Assembly: GCA_965226925.1 (NCBI GenBank)
Contig: CBDDEN010000006.1
Location: 186,001-250,000, forward strand
From: CBDDCX01 sp965226925
Lineage (GTDB): Bacteria; Gemmatimonadota; Gemmatimonadetes; Longimicrobiales; Gaopeijiaceae
Reading direction: 5' to 3'
Length of the DNA stretch: 64,000 bases
Under the pieces are notes generated by a model that had not been told where the DNA came from, did not search any database, and saw only the letters and a list, made by a program, of their open reading frames with translations. Made by a program: the position numbers and the translations under genes. Positions within the stretch are counted from its first letter, which is position 1. Every line of letters starts with the position of its first letter. Below, one piece after another: positions 9,580-19,202 of this stretch.

Positions 9580-11107
9580 CTAGCGCCGAACCTCCGAGGT
9601 ATCCCGGACCATGACGGCCGCAAGACTGTCCGCCTCCGCGCGCTGTGACAGCGGCACGATCCGGCCCCCCACCCTGATGACGGGCTCCGTTCCCTCGGGG
9701 TATCCGCCGGAGGGGGCGAGGGCCGCCTCGGTGTACCGGCTCGACGGATTCCACAGGATCCACTCGTCGATCCCCGCGTCGTACGTCGCTTCGATCTGGG
9801 CCCGAACCTCCGGGGCGCCGTAGGCAGGTGCACCCAGCGTGAAGTCCTGGAGCCAGGGACGCGTCGTCCCGGCACCTTCGATCCCCGCAGAGCGTTCGAG
9901 CGCGTCACCGAGCGCCCTCTTCACGATCTCGTATGGATGCCCGCTGGGATCCTGGATGCCGAAGTTGCCGGCCGAATAGTGCGACGGGTACACCATGGGT
10001 AGGGCGACGTCGATGGCATCGATGAAGTCCTCGAGTTGGCACGATGCTCGACAGCTCCGTGCTCACGGACGCGGATATTGCCGGAACTCCGTATTGCAGG
10101 AACCGCATCGCTTCGCTTTCGGGCTCCCTGCCCTGGATACCAGGCGCGGTTCAGAGCCTCCATCCTGCTGGACGCATGCCGAAGGGCAATGGTCACGTCT
10201 CCCGCGAGGTATTGCAGAACTCCGCACTGGTTCAGCTCCTCCTTGGACGCTCGGGAAAGCGCAGGTAGTCCCACTGGATCTCCGGGAAGACGGCCACGGC
10301 CTCCTTGGCCAAGGCGATGTGGTAGTCCCATACCGCCCGGTCGTACATGTTGGCCCAGACGAGGCTCTTGTCGTCCACCCACACCCCGCCTGATGTGTCC
10401 TGCACGGCCAGTTCGGGGCGATGCGCAACAAGAACGGGATCCTTGACGATCACGATCCGTGCGATCGGGTAGATGTCGGCCTCGTGAAGACGCGCGAGAA
10501 GCCCCACCAGGTCTCGGATACGGATCTCCTGATCGGCGCCGACCTCACGGGCGAACATCACCTGGGTCGGGTGACTCACGTAGCCCGTCACATCCTTCAG
10601 GTCGATGACGAAGCTGTTGATCTCCGTCCGTTTCGCGAGAGCGATCGCGCTCTCGGAGCGGAGTCGGGATCCGGAAGCCCACCCGTTCAGGTAGATGCCG
10701 CGTACCGCCTCCGGCCTGGTGAAGACCAGCGGCTCCTCCGGGAGAATCAGACGGGCGACCGGCGCACCCTCCTCCGTGGTCGCCGTCGGGGCGGGGAACG
10801 TCCGGACCACGGTGGCTTCGTCGGTCGGCGCATCCGGCACGTGCCCCGACTCCCGCACGTTCGTCGTCACGGAGCCGGCCGATGCCAACGGAACGGTTGG
10901 CTCCGCATCGCCCTGGGTCGCCGTCACGTCCGGCTCCGCATCCATCCACGCCCCGGCGGACGCCGGGAGGTCGGAGGCTACGGTGGGCGCCGGGAGCTCG
11001 GAGCCGTCGGCGGGCACAGCCACCGCGAGGTCGGCGGTGGGAGAACCCTCGACGACCGATCCGGATTCACCGACACAGGCGACCGAGAGGATGGCCAGCA
11101 CGGCCAT
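9580..11107 (-). pseudogene. Disrupted DUF4015 putative glycoside hydrolase lipoprotein
   Basis: The 5' part (11107-10232) encodes a lipoprotein signal (MAVLAILSVACVG), a low-complexity linker and the start of a DUF4015 TIM-barrel (VRGIYLNGWASGS, NSFVIDLKDVTGYV, IYPIARIVIVKDP, WDYLRFPERP), then meets a stop. The 3' part (to 9580) resumes in the same family: LEDFIDAIDVALPMVYPSHY and DEWILWNPSSRYTEAA. The roughly 240 bases between carry family-like pieces in other frames (WYPGQGARKRSDAV; RFLQYG) but not the usual TADVFG segment. DUF4015 proteins are predicted secreted carbohydrate-active enzymes. Several indels and probably a small rearrangement are needed, so this looks genuinely broken. Confidence 0.75.
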
Positions 11108-11166
11108 GAGCGGTGCCGGGCGATTCGCTGGCAAGATACGGTCCGTCCTCTGCGAGGAGTGCCTCG

Positions 11167-12471
11167 TCACGCCGAATCCGACAGACGATCGACGAGCAGG
11201 TCGGCCGTTCGGCCGGCGGCTCCTCGATGTTCCGCAATATAGCCCAAGGCTCGACCACCGTCCCTCTCGAGCTTCTCCGGGTCCGCCAACCACGCCTCGA
11301 CGGCGGCGGCGAGGGCGTCGACGTCCGAGACCGTCCGACCACCTCCGCAGTCCGCCAGATGGACCGCGGCGAGGGAGTCGTGGTACCGTGGCCCGAAGAG
11401 CACGGGGGCGCCGGCCGCCGCCGGCTCGAGGACGGAGTGGAGGCCATGGTCGTGGAACCCTCCTCCCACATAGGCGATGCTCGCCACAGTGTAGAGCTCG
11501 GCCAGCACGCCGAACCGCTCCACCAGTACCGCGTCGGCGCCGTCGAGGCTACCACGGCCTTCGGCCTCCCTCAGGAGCGTGGGCGACCACCCGTCTTCGG
11601 TCAGGCGCGCGCGCAGCCCCTCGAAGTCCCACCCGTCGGGCTCGTGAGGGGCCAAGACGACCCGGAGTCCGGGCCAACGAAGGCGGAGCCTGGCCAGTGC
11701 GGGGATCAGCACGTCCTCGTCCGAGCGCCATGTGGACCCCGCCACCAGCACCGACCCGCTCCCATCGCGGAACAGCTTGAGATACGGAGCGTCCAGGTTG
11801 GCCGCCGCCGCCCGGCCCGAAGCGTAGTCCACCCCGGGGTCTCCGGTCACCGCAATACGGTCCGGGGGCACGCCGAGCAGTTGAAAACGGTCACCGTCGT
11901 TCTTCGAGATCGCGGCCACACGTTCGAGCCGGCGGAACGTCGGACCGAGTAACGCCCTTCCCGATCGGCTCAAGCGTCCCGCGCGGCCGGGCAGCGTCGC
12001 CGCCACCAAGACGACCGGTATTCCGCGGTCCGTCGCTCCTGATGTGAGCGAAGGCCAGACTTCCTTCTGTGTAAAGACCACCATCGCGGGACACACGGCA
12101 TCGAGTACGCGCCCCGTGACCTCCGGAAGATCCCACGGCAGATAGGCCGAGACGTCGGCAGGAAACCGTGCCGCCAGGCCCTCGGCCGAAGGGGAGAAGA
12201 AGGTGAACACGGCCTGCAAGTCCGGCATGCGCACCCTCAGAGCCCCCAGGACCGCCTCCGCCTGGAGAGCCTCCCCCACGGACGACGCATGGAGCCAGAT
12301 CACGGGCCGGGCCGGGTCCCGCGCCGCGGTACCCCATCCGCCCAAAACACGGTGCGCGCCGCGTCTCCCGCGAATCCCCCGGGAGAGCTTGGACGACCCC
12401 CAAGTCATCGCCGGAGAGACGACCCTCAGTCCCCGAAGCAGGGTGCGATAGAGTACCTGAGCCAGTGGCAT
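11167..12471 (-). CDS. waaA: 3-deoxy-D-manno-octulosonic acid (Kdo) transferase
   Basis: WaaA is the inner-membrane GT30 enzyme that transfers Kdo from CMP-Kdo to lipid IVA, the first step of LPS core assembly. Diagnostic motifs are WLHASSVGEALQAE, FTFFSPSAEG, SAYLPWDLPEVTGR, VFTQKEVWPSL, RVAAISKNDGDRF, VTGDPGVD, GSTWRSDEDV and the acceptor-side YVGGGFHDHGLHSVLEPAA. Usual proteins read TELEIWP where this has TQKEVWP, so the acidic TE pair is changed. Length is 434 aa from the ATG at 12471, normal for the family; a GTG at 12516 would add 15 residues and neither start has a good ribosome site. It implies LPS in the organism. Confidence 0.92.
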   Translation of the reverse strand: MPLAQVLYRTLLRGLRVVSPAMTWGSSKLSRGIRGRRGAHRVLGGWGTAARDPARPVIWLHASSVGEALQAEAVLGALRVRMPDLQAVFTFFSPSAEGLAARFPADVSAYLPWDLPEVTGRVLDAVCPAMVVFTQKEVWPSLTSGATDRGIPVVLVAATLPGRAGRLSRSGRALLGPTFRRLERVAAISKNDGDRFQLLGVPPDRIAVTGDPGVDYASGRAAAANLDAPYLKLFRDGSGSVLVAGSTWRSDEDVLIPALARLRLRWPGLRVVLAPHEPDGWDFEGLRARLTEDGWSPTLLREAEGRGSLDGADAVLVERFGVLAELYTVASIAYVGGGFHDHGLHSVLEPAAAGAPVLFGPRYHDSLAAVHLADCGGGRTVSDVDALAAAVEAWLADPEKLERDGGRALGYIAEHRGAAGRTADLLVDRLSDSA

Positions 12472-12617
12472 GCGCGGACGATGGGTCAGACAGCATCCCT
12501 TAACAAGGCTACCCACGGCGAGTGAGAGGAGTACATTTCAGTCACCGAAGGGGATTAAAGGGGGAGCCCTCGACGCTCGTACCTCTGGAGAGGGCGACCT
12601 AGACAGCCCGCCAATCA

Positions 12618-12658
12618 CCGAGAGCGATCGAGGCCCGTGAAGGGCCACGGGCTCTCGG
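12618..12658 (+). promoter_or_regulatory. Structured leader hairpin before the SPFH gene
   Basis: A perfect 8-bp outer stem (CCGAGAGC 12618-12625 with GCTCTCGG 12651-12658) encloses a second stem (GGCCC 12632-12636 with GGGCC 12642-12646). It ends a few bases before the strong ribosome site AGGAGG at 12663-12668. It could be a 5' UTR structure or an attenuator-like element; no ligand-binding riboswitch class is recognised. Confidence 0.35.
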
Positions 12659-12674
12659 CAATAGGAGGTTTTTC

Positions 12675-13565
12675 ATGGCAACCATGTTGCTGGCCATCGT
12701 CATCATCGTAGCCGGCGCGGCCGTGCTCGTGGCAGGGCCATCCGTCGCCAACCGCGGCAAGTCCAAGCTCCTCGGCTACGGCCTGCTGATGGGCGGCGTC
12801 GTTGCCGCCCTGCTGAACGCAGTGGTCGTCATCAGCGTCGGCGAGGTGGGCGTGCAGCACTTCCTGGGCAAGGTGAATCCGGTGCCGATGGAGCAGGGTG
12901 TCCACATCATCAACCCGCTTGCCAGCGTCGAGAAGATGTCCGTCAGGGAGCAGAGTTACCCGGAAAGCGGAGGCGTCGAGCAGATCGAGGCGCAGACGAG
13001 CGAGCAGATGAACGTCGCGCTCGAGGTGTCGTTGCTCTTCCGGCTCGACCAGGCCAAGGCCCCCGATCTGTTCGACCGCATCGGCTCGGAGATGCAGATC
13101 AAGCGAAGTATCGTTCTGAACGCGATCCGCAACGGCGTCCGTGACGCGGTGGCCACCAAGTCCATCAACGAGATTTTCTCGCCGAACCGTCGCGAGGTCG
13201 CCTCCGACATGTTGCAGGCCATCCAGGCCAAGGCCGGCGACCGCATAGAGGTGGTGGAGGTGTTCCTCAGGGACGTGCAGGCACCCGCCGCGGTGCGCCA
13301 GGCCATCGACGAGAAGCTCCAGCGCGAGCAGAATGTGGCCGCGGAGAAGTTCCAGACCGAGATCATCCAGGAGCGGGCGCAACAGCAGATCGAAGAGGCC
13401 AAGGGCATCGCCGAAGCCCAGAAGATCATCACCGCGGGTCTCACGCCCGAGTACCTCATGTTCCACTACATCGAGCAGCTCGGCACGCTCCCGGCCGGGT
13501 CGGTGGTGTACGTGCCCACGGAGGGGAGTATTCCCCTGATGCGGAACCTGGGGGGCGGACGGTAG
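12675..13565 (+). CDS. SPFH/Band 7 (prohibitin-like) membrane protein
   Basis: Prohibitin-like proteins form ring or cage assemblies on the membrane that organise microdomains and often restrain the FtsH protease. This one has two hydrophobic segments in the first ~55 residues, then the Band 7 domain (ISVGEVGVQHFLGKV, MEQGVHIINPLASVEKMSVREQSYP), and a charged helical region rich in E, Q and A (EKLQREQNVAAEKFQTEI) before the terminal LTPEYLMFHYIEQL typical of prohibitins. The start is clear: AGGAGG lies 6 bases before the ATG. It leads a plus-strand cluster with the aminopeptidase and MutS-like genes; no hfl or NfeD partner is adjacent. Confidence 0.92.
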   Translation: MATMLLAIVIIVAGAAVLVAGPSVANRGKSKLLGYGLLMGGVVAALLNAVVVISVGEVGVQHFLGKVNPVPMEQGVHIINPLASVEKMSVREQSYPESGGVEQIEAQTSEQMNVALEVSLLFRLDQAKAPDLFDRIGSEMQIKRSIVLNAIRNGVRDAVATKSINEIFSPNRREVASDMLQAIQAKAGDRIEVVEVFLRDVQAPAAVRQAIDEKLQREQNVAAEKFQTEIIQERAQQQIEEAKGIAEAQKIITAGLTPEYLMFHYIEQLGTLPAGSVVYVPTEGSIPLMRNLGGGR

Positions 13566-13601
13566 GCGTGAGACACGGCTCGGACGGAGACCGCTAGAAC
13601 C

Positions 13602-14684
13602 ATGCCGCGTCGGTTGTGGACCCGCTTCCTGGTAGGCTCGGGGATCGTGGCCGTGATCGCCTCGGCGTGCTCGCCCATGTACGTCATCAAGGCGGGCATC
13701 GCCGAGGCCAAGATTCTGCGGGCTCGCCAACCCCTGCACGAGGTCATCCTCGATCCCGAGACGGACGAACGGACCAAGGGTAAGCTCACCTTCGTGGTGG
13801 AGGCGCGCAGGTTCGCCATCGACGTACTCGGGCTCGACGTGGGCGACTCGTACACGTCGTTCACCCAACTCGACAAGGACACGCTCGCTCTGGTCCTGTC
13901 TGCCGCCAGGCGGGACCGCTTCGCGCCTAAGACGTGGTGGTTCCCGGTCGTGGGCCGGGTCCCCTACAAGGGGTACTTCGACGAAGACGACGCCCTGAGA
14001 GACCAAGAGCGGCTCGAGCAGGAGGGCTTCGACACGTACCTGCGACCCACCGCCGCGTTCAGTACGCTGGGGTGGTTCTCCGACCCCCTGCTCTCCACTC
14101 TCCTGCGCCGCGACGAGGTCGACCTGGTCGAGACCGTCATCCACGAGCTGTCGCACAACCATCTGTTCGTACGGGGATCGGTCGGCTTCAACGAAAGCTT
14201 CGGGACGTTCGTGGGCCGGGTCGGATCAATCGAGTTCTTCTGCAACCGACAGGGTGGCGGCCCCGACACCGTGAAGTGCCTGCGAGCTCAGGAACGGTGG
14301 AGAGACTATCTGATCTTCTCGACGTTCATCGACGATCTGATCGACGGTCTCGAGGCGATCTACGCCGATGCCGCACTCTCGTACGACGAGAAGCTGGATC
14401 GGCGCCGGGTCTTGTTCGAGGACCGTCTCGAGGACTTCGAGACGCGCGTGCAGCCCTCCTTCGAGGCCATGACCTTTCAGGGCTTCCTCGTCACACCGCT
14501 GAACAACGCCACCCTCATGGCTCGCATGCGCTACTACCACCGGCTCCCGGACTTCCAGAGGCTGTTGGAGCAGACGGGTGGGCTGCGGGCTGCGGTGGAG
14601 TATCTCGTCGAGGGGGTGTCGGGTGTCGACGATCCTTATGATCTGATCCCGTCGCCTGCTCCCGCGGAACAGAATGGATCCTGA
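13602..14684 (+). CDS. Secreted zinc aminopeptidase (COG4324 family)
   Basis: The protein begins with an export signal and a cysteine after a hydrophobic stretch (VAVIASACSP), suggesting a lipoprotein. The zinc-binding motif HELSH is at about residues 182-186 (TVIHELSHNHLF), followed by NESFGTFVG, whose Glu is the expected third ligand; this HELxH plus NESFA(T)F pair is the hallmark of the predicted aminopeptidases of COG4324. Length 360 aa is normal. It follows the SPFH gene after 36 bases and overlaps the next gene by 11 bases, so the three are probably one operon. Substrate specificity is unknown. Confidence 0.88.
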   Translation: MPRRLWTRFLVGSGIVAVIASACSPMYVIKAGIAEAKILRARQPLHEVILDPETDERTKGKLTFVVEARRFAIDVLGLDVGDSYTSFTQLDKDTLALVLSAARRDRFAPKTWWFPVVGRVPYKGYFDEDDALRDQERLEQEGFDTYLRPTAAFSTLGWFSDPLLSTLLRRDEVDLVETVIHELSHNHLFVRGSVGFNESFGTFVGRVGSIEFFCNRQGGGPDTVKCLRAQERWRDYLIFSTFIDDLIDGLEAIYADAALSYDEKLDRRRVLFEDRLEDFETRVQPSFEAMTFQGFLVTPLNNATLMARMRYYHRLPDFQRLLEQTGGLRAAVEYLVEGVSGVDDPYDLIPSPAPAEQNGS

Positions 14685-16626
14685 CGCGCTCGAGCTCGCG
14701 GAGCCGATGGAGGCCCCGCCAACGCACGATGCCGACGATCAGGCGGACCCACTCTCCGTTTACGGTCGCCGAGAGGCCGAAGCGGCGGCCGCCGCCAATC
14801 ACTGGCAGGCACGCTCGAGCGCTCTGGCGCAGCAACGGATGTGGGTGTTTCTGCTGGCCGCCGCCGCCCTCGTGGCCTACGCATTCGGCTCCGACGCCAG
14901 GCCCGCCATCACCGCCGTCGGGCTACTCGCGGTCGCTTTCTTCGTGGTTCTCGTCGTCCGTCACGGGCGAGCCAAAGTCCGCGAGCGCTGGCACTCGGAG
15001 CTCGCGCGCGTGGCCCGCGAGGCTCGCTGTCGCCGGCTCCGCCACTGGGATGGACTGGAGCAGCCGGGCCGGGCGGCGGCGGCGGACCACGCCTACGCCG
15101 ACGACCTGGACGTCTTCGGGCACGCCTCCCTCTACACGCTGCTCGGCACCACAGCCACCCGACCCGGCGCCGACACCTTGGCGGCCTGGCTGCTCGCCCC
15201 GGCCACGGCGGATAGGGTTCGGGAGCGTCAGGCCGCCGTTCGAGAGCTGACCCCCGCCATCGAGTTCCGCGATGAACTGCACGCCGCGGGACGGATCGCC
15301 GGCCCGGTCGAGATGGAGGAGATCGCGAAGCTCCTCGAATGGGCGGAGGCGCCCACCTGGCTGGCGAAGGAGCGTGCCGTGGGGTGGGCGGCCGTAGTCC
15401 TGCCGTCGGCTACCGTCGTCACCGTGGGGTTGCACATCGCGGGCATGGCACCCTTCCTATGGATCGTGCCGACGGGCCTCACACTCTGGCTGGTGAGGCG
15501 GTACTTCGAGCACATCCGCGCCGACTTCACGCGTGCGTCGAACGGCGAGACCGGCCTCCGGAGCTACCACGAGCTCATAAAGCGCATCGTGGAGCAACGA
15601 TTCGAGGCCTCCTTGCTCGGCGAGCACCACAGGAGCCTCTCGTCCGGCGACCGAACCGGAGCCGGCAACCGGACGGGAGGCGACGGCCGACCCCACCGCG
15701 CAGAAGGCGCCGCCGCCGCGCTGGCCGGCCTCTTTCGCCTCATGGAGATGTCGGATCTGCGCTTCAACGGACAGATGCACCTTCCCGTGAACCTCCTGAC
15801 GCTCTGGGACGTGCACGTTCTGCTCGGCATGGAGCGCTGGAAGGGAAGACACGGCCCGAGTCTGCGCGGGTGGATGGAGGCGCTGGGCCGGGTGGACGCG
15901 CTCTCGGCCCTGGCCGGCCTCGCCCACGGTCATCCAGACTGGGTCTTCCCCGAGGTCGGGAGGGGCGGCTCGATGACCCTGGAGGCCGAGGGCTTGGGAC
16001 ACCCCCTGCTGGATCCCGGGGCGGCGGTGCGCAACGACGTGGAGATCGGCCCGCCGGGGACCCTGCTTCTTGTCACGGGCTCCAACATGTCCGGGAAGAG
16101 CACGCTCCTGCGGGCGGTGGGAGCCAACGTCGTCCTGGCAGGCGCGGGCGGGCCGGTGTGCGCCGATGCCATGTCCTTCCCTGCCGTCGACCTGCGCACG
16201 AGCATGCGCATTCGGGACTCCCTGGAGGGGGGCATCTCGTACTTCATGGCGGAGCTCCGGCGGCTCAAGACGGTCGCCGAGGCGGCCAGCGCCGCGAAGG
16301 ACGTGCCGGTGCTGTACCTCCTGGACGAGATGCTTCAGGGAACGAACACGGCAGAGAGGCAGATCGCCGCCCGTCGCATCCTGCGTCACCTCCTCGACGA
16401 AGAGGTGATCGGCGCGGTGACCACGCACGACCTCACCCTTGCGGACGCTCCCGACCTGCGTGAGCGGGCGGTCTTCGTACACTTCAGGGAGTCGCTGGAG
16501 GAGCGCGATGGGGGTCCGCCTATCACCTTCGATTACAGGCTCCGACCCGGAATTGCCACCTCGACGAACGCGCTGCGTCTCATGGAGATCATGGGGTTCG
16601 CAAAGGCTGATGCCGACGCGTTGTGA
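14674..16626 (+). CDS. Membrane-associated MutS-like ATPase without mismatch-recognition domain
   Basis: The C-terminal ~200 residues are the MutS ATPase: Walker A LVTGSNMSGKSTLLRAVG, then GGISYFMAELRRLK, Walker B YLLDEMLQGTNTAERQ and VTTHDLTLAD. The N-terminus lacks the mismatch-binding domain and instead carries predicted membrane helices (about residues 50-88 and 235-272). This matches the MutS-related family seen in Bacteroidetes and Gemmatimonadota, whose role is not established; mismatch repair should not be assumed. The protein is 650 aa. The insert around residues 325-345 is Gly/Arg-rich and low in complexity. It overlaps the aminopeptidase gene by 11 bases. Confidence 0.88.
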   Translation: MDPDALELAEPMEAPPTHDADDQADPLSVYGRREAEAAAAANHWQARSSALAQQRMWVFLLAAAALVAYAFGSDARPAITAVGLLAVAFFVVLVVRHGRAKVRERWHSELARVAREARCRRLRHWDGLEQPGRAAAADHAYADDLDVFGHASLYTLLGTTATRPGADTLAAWLLAPATADRVRERQAAVRELTPAIEFRDELHAAGRIAGPVEMEEIAKLLEWAEAPTWLAKERAVGWAAVVLPSATVVTVGLHIAGMAPFLWIVPTGLTLWLVRRYFEHIRADFTRASNGETGLRSYHELIKRIVEQRFEASLLGEHHRSLSSGDRTGAGNRTGGDGRPHRAEGAAAALAGLFRLMEMSDLRFNGQMHLPVNLLTLWDVHVLLGMERWKGRHGPSLRGWMEALGRVDALSALAGLAHGHPDWVFPEVGRGGSMTLEAEGLGHPLLDPGAAVRNDVEIGPPGTLLLVTGSNMSGKSTLLRAVGANVVLAGAGGPVCADAMSFPAVDLRTSMRIRDSLEGGISYFMAELRRLKTVAEAASAAKDVPVLYLLDEMLQGTNTAERQIAARRILRHLLDEEVIGAVTTHDLTLADAPDLRERAVFVHFRESLEERDGGPPITFDYRLRPGIATSTNALRLMEIMGFAKADADAL

Positions 16627-16688
16627 TGCCTCTTCGCCCGGTGTAGGTTAGGGGCTCAATTCTCCGGCATCCCCTCCAGCGCGCATAG

Positions 16689-19202
16689 ATGAGCAGCGAT
16701 GTAAACGGCGGCTACGCGCCGTCCGAAGTAGAGGCCAAGTGGCAGGACCGGTGGGAGAAGCTCGGCACCAACAGCTTCACCCTCGAGGCTCTGCGGACGA
16801 CGGAGGACCCCTACTACCAGTTGATGATGTTCCCGTACCCCTCGGCCGAGGGACTCCATGTGGGCAACATCTACGCGTTCACCGGCGCCGACGTGCACGG
16901 GCGTTTTCAGCGCCTGGCCGGAAGGGACGTCTTCGAACCCATCGGCTTCGACGCCTTCGGGATCCACTCGGAGAACTTCGCCCTCAAGCAGGGCGTCAAT
17001 CCGATGGACCTCATCCCCAAGAACGTCGCTAACTTCACGCGGCAGCTGCGGCGCGTCGGCGGGATGTTCGACTGGAACCACACGGTCGACACCACGGATC
17101 CGGCCTACTACCGCTGGACCCAATGGATCTTCCTCCAGCTGTTCAAGGCCGGGCTGGCCGAGCGCAAGGAGGCCCCCGTCAACTGGTGCCCCTCCTGCAT
17201 GACGGTGCTGGCCAACGAGCAGGTGATCTCGGGACGCTGCGAGCGCTGTGACACAGCGGTCGAGCAGCGGCGGAACGCACAGTGGTTCTTCAAGATCACC
17301 GCCTACGTGGAGCGGCTGCTGGAGAACTTGGAGGGCATGGACTGGTCCGAAACGACCAAGAAGGCCCAGCACAACTGGATCGGAAGAAGTGAGGGCGCCG
17401 TCCTGCGCTTCCCGATCCTGCCCCTCGACGGCGTAGTCGGCATCGGCTCGGCGCAGCCCACGGTGGCCCCGTCCGCCCTTCCGGCCGAGGGAGAGCCCAT
17501 CGACGTCTTCACCACCCGGCCCGACACCGTTTTCGGAGCCACGTACATGGTGCTCTCACCGGAGCACCCGCTGGTCGACACGGTCACCAGCGCCGACAAC
17601 GCCGACGACGTGGCGGCCTACCGCACGCAGGCCGCGGCCAAGGACCTCGTCGCCCGGCAAAAGGGCGAAAAGGAAAAGACCGGCGTATTCACGGGCGGGC
17701 ACTGCCTGAACCCGGCCACGGGCCTGCCCATCCCCATCTGGATCGCCGACTACGTACTCATGGAGTACGGCACCGGTGCGATCATGGCCGTGCCCGGCCA
17801 CGACCAGCGCGACTTCGACTTCGCCAAGGCCATGGATCTGCAGATCCGCCGTGTGGTGGCGGGCCCCGAAGAGGACGTCGACACGCCGCTGACCGAGGCC
17901 TATGTGGGCGATGGCACCTTGGTCAATTCGGGGCACTTCGACGGCCTGCCCGTGGCCGAGAGCAAGAAGGTCGTCGCCGGCTGGCTATCCGAGCGCGATC
18001 TGGGCGAGACCAAGGTGAACTACCGCCTGCACGACTGGTGCATCTCGAGGCAGCGGTACTGGGGTCCACCGATCCCGATCATCCACTGCGAGGCGTGCGG
18101 CGCGGTGCCCGTGCCCGAGGCGGATCTGCCGGTGGTGCTCCCCCGGGTGGAGGACTTCAAGCCCGACGACTCCGGCGTGAGTCCCCTGGCCCGAGTCGAG
18201 GAGTGGTACCGCATCGACTGTCCCGAGTGCGGAGCCCAGGCCCGCCGCGAGACCGATGTGTCGGACACGTTCCTGGACAGCTCGTGGTACTTCATGCGAT
18301 ACCCGTCCACCGACTACGACGACGTACCCTTCGACGCCGACATGACGAGTCGGTGGCTACCGGTGGACTGTTATATCGGGGGCAACGAGCACGCGGTCCT
18401 ACATCTGCTCTACGCTCGCTTCATCAGCATGGCCCTCCACGATCTGGGGCACCTCGAGTTCCAGGAGCCCTTCAAGCGATTTCGCGCCCACGGAATGATC
18501 ATCCGCGAGGGCGCCAAGATGTCGAAGAGCAAGGGCAACGTGATCGTGCCCGACCAGATCATCGAGCGGTATGGAGCCGACACCTTCCGCACGTACCTCA
18601 TGTTCCTGGGGCCGTACGAAGAAGGCGGAGACTATCAGGACGAGGGTATTCAGGGGCCCCACGGGTTCTTGCATCGTCTCTACGAGACCGTCATGGGCGC
18701 CATCGCCAACGACGTCGCACCCGAGCCCGACGTGGAACGCAAGCTCCACCAGACGATCCGTCAGGTCACGCGGCAGCTACCCGAACTGGGATACAACACC
18801 AGCATCGCCGCGATGATGGAGTATCTGAACGTGGTGCGGGCCGGTGGGCGCGATGCGGCCAGGGCCGAAGTGGAACCCCTGGTCGTTCTGGTGGCGCCCT
18901 TCGCCCCGCACCTGGCCGAAGAACTCTGGGAGGCTCTGGGGCACGAGGGCGGCATCTTCGCCGACGCGAACTGGCCCGAGTACGACGAGGACAAGACCCG
19001 CTCCACCTCCGTGGAGCTGGCCGTGCAGGTAAACGGAAAGCTCCGGGCCACGGTCCGGGGCCCCGCCGGCATCGATCGAGAGGCCGCGGAGGACCTCGCC
19101 CGTTCGGACGAGAACGTCGCCCGGTACCTGGAGGATGCTACCGTGAGACGGGTCATCTACGTGCCCAACCGTCTCGTAAACTTCGTAGTGGAGACCGCCT
19201 GA
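16689..19202 (+). CDS. leuS: Leucyl-tRNA synthetase
   Basis: LeuRS charges tRNA-Leu in the cytoplasm. Class I signatures are present: the HIGH equivalent in MFPYPSAEGLHVGN and KMSKSKGNV near residue 615. Zinc-type cysteines (WCPSCMTVLANEQ, RCERCDT) flank the active site, and the CP1 editing domain includes VFTTRPDTVFGATYMVLSPEHP, with the T-rich editing pocket, and YGTGAIMAVPGHDQRD with its conserved Asp. At 837 aa it is slightly short but complete, ending in the tRNA-binding C-terminal domain. No T-box is visible in the 62 bases upstream. Its stop shares one base with the transketolase start (TGATG), so translation is coupled. Confidence 0.97.
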   Translation: MSSDVNGGYAPSEVEAKWQDRWEKLGTNSFTLEALRTTEDPYYQLMMFPYPSAEGLHVGNIYAFTGADVHGRFQRLAGRDVFEPIGFDAFGIHSENFALKQGVNPMDLIPKNVANFTRQLRRVGGMFDWNHTVDTTDPAYYRWTQWIFLQLFKAGLAERKEAPVNWCPSCMTVLANEQVISGRCERCDTAVEQRRNAQWFFKITAYVERLLENLEGMDWSETTKKAQHNWIGRSEGAVLRFPILPLDGVVGIGSAQPTVAPSALPAEGEPIDVFTTRPDTVFGATYMVLSPEHPLVDTVTSADNADDVAAYRTQAAAKDLVARQKGEKEKTGVFTGGHCLNPATGLPIPIWIADYVLMEYGTGAIMAVPGHDQRDFDFAKAMDLQIRRVVAGPEEDVDTPLTEAYVGDGTLVNSGHFDGLPVAESKKVVAGWLSERDLGETKVNYRLHDWCISRQRYWGPPIPIIHCEACGAVPVPEADLPVVLPRVEDFKPDDSGVSPLARVEEWYRIDCPECGAQARRETDVSDTFLDSSWYFMRYPSTDYDDVPFDADMTSRWLPVDCYIGGNEHAVLHLLYARFISMALHDLGHLEFQEPFKRFRAHGMIIREGAKMSKSKGNVIVPDQIIERYGADTFRTYLMFLGPYEEGGDYQDEGIQGPHGFLHRLYETVMGAIANDVAPEPDVERKLHQTIRQVTRQLPELGYNTSIAAMMEYLNVVRAGGRDAARAEVEPLVVLVAPFAPHLAEELWEALGHEGGIFADANWPEYDEDKTRSTSVELAVQVNGKLRATVRGPAGIDREAAEDLARSDENVARYLEDATVRRVIYVPNRLVNFVVETA

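Noticed and set aside
16627..16688. T-box riboswitch before leuS
   Set aside because: The gap is only 62 bases and contains no T-box core, specifier stem or terminator/antiterminator pair.
18038..19201. Long open frame running into the transketolase gene from inside leuS
   Set aside because: It is a shadow of leuS; the transketolase homology begins at the ATG at 19202, and the upstream translation is Arg- and Gly-rich noise.
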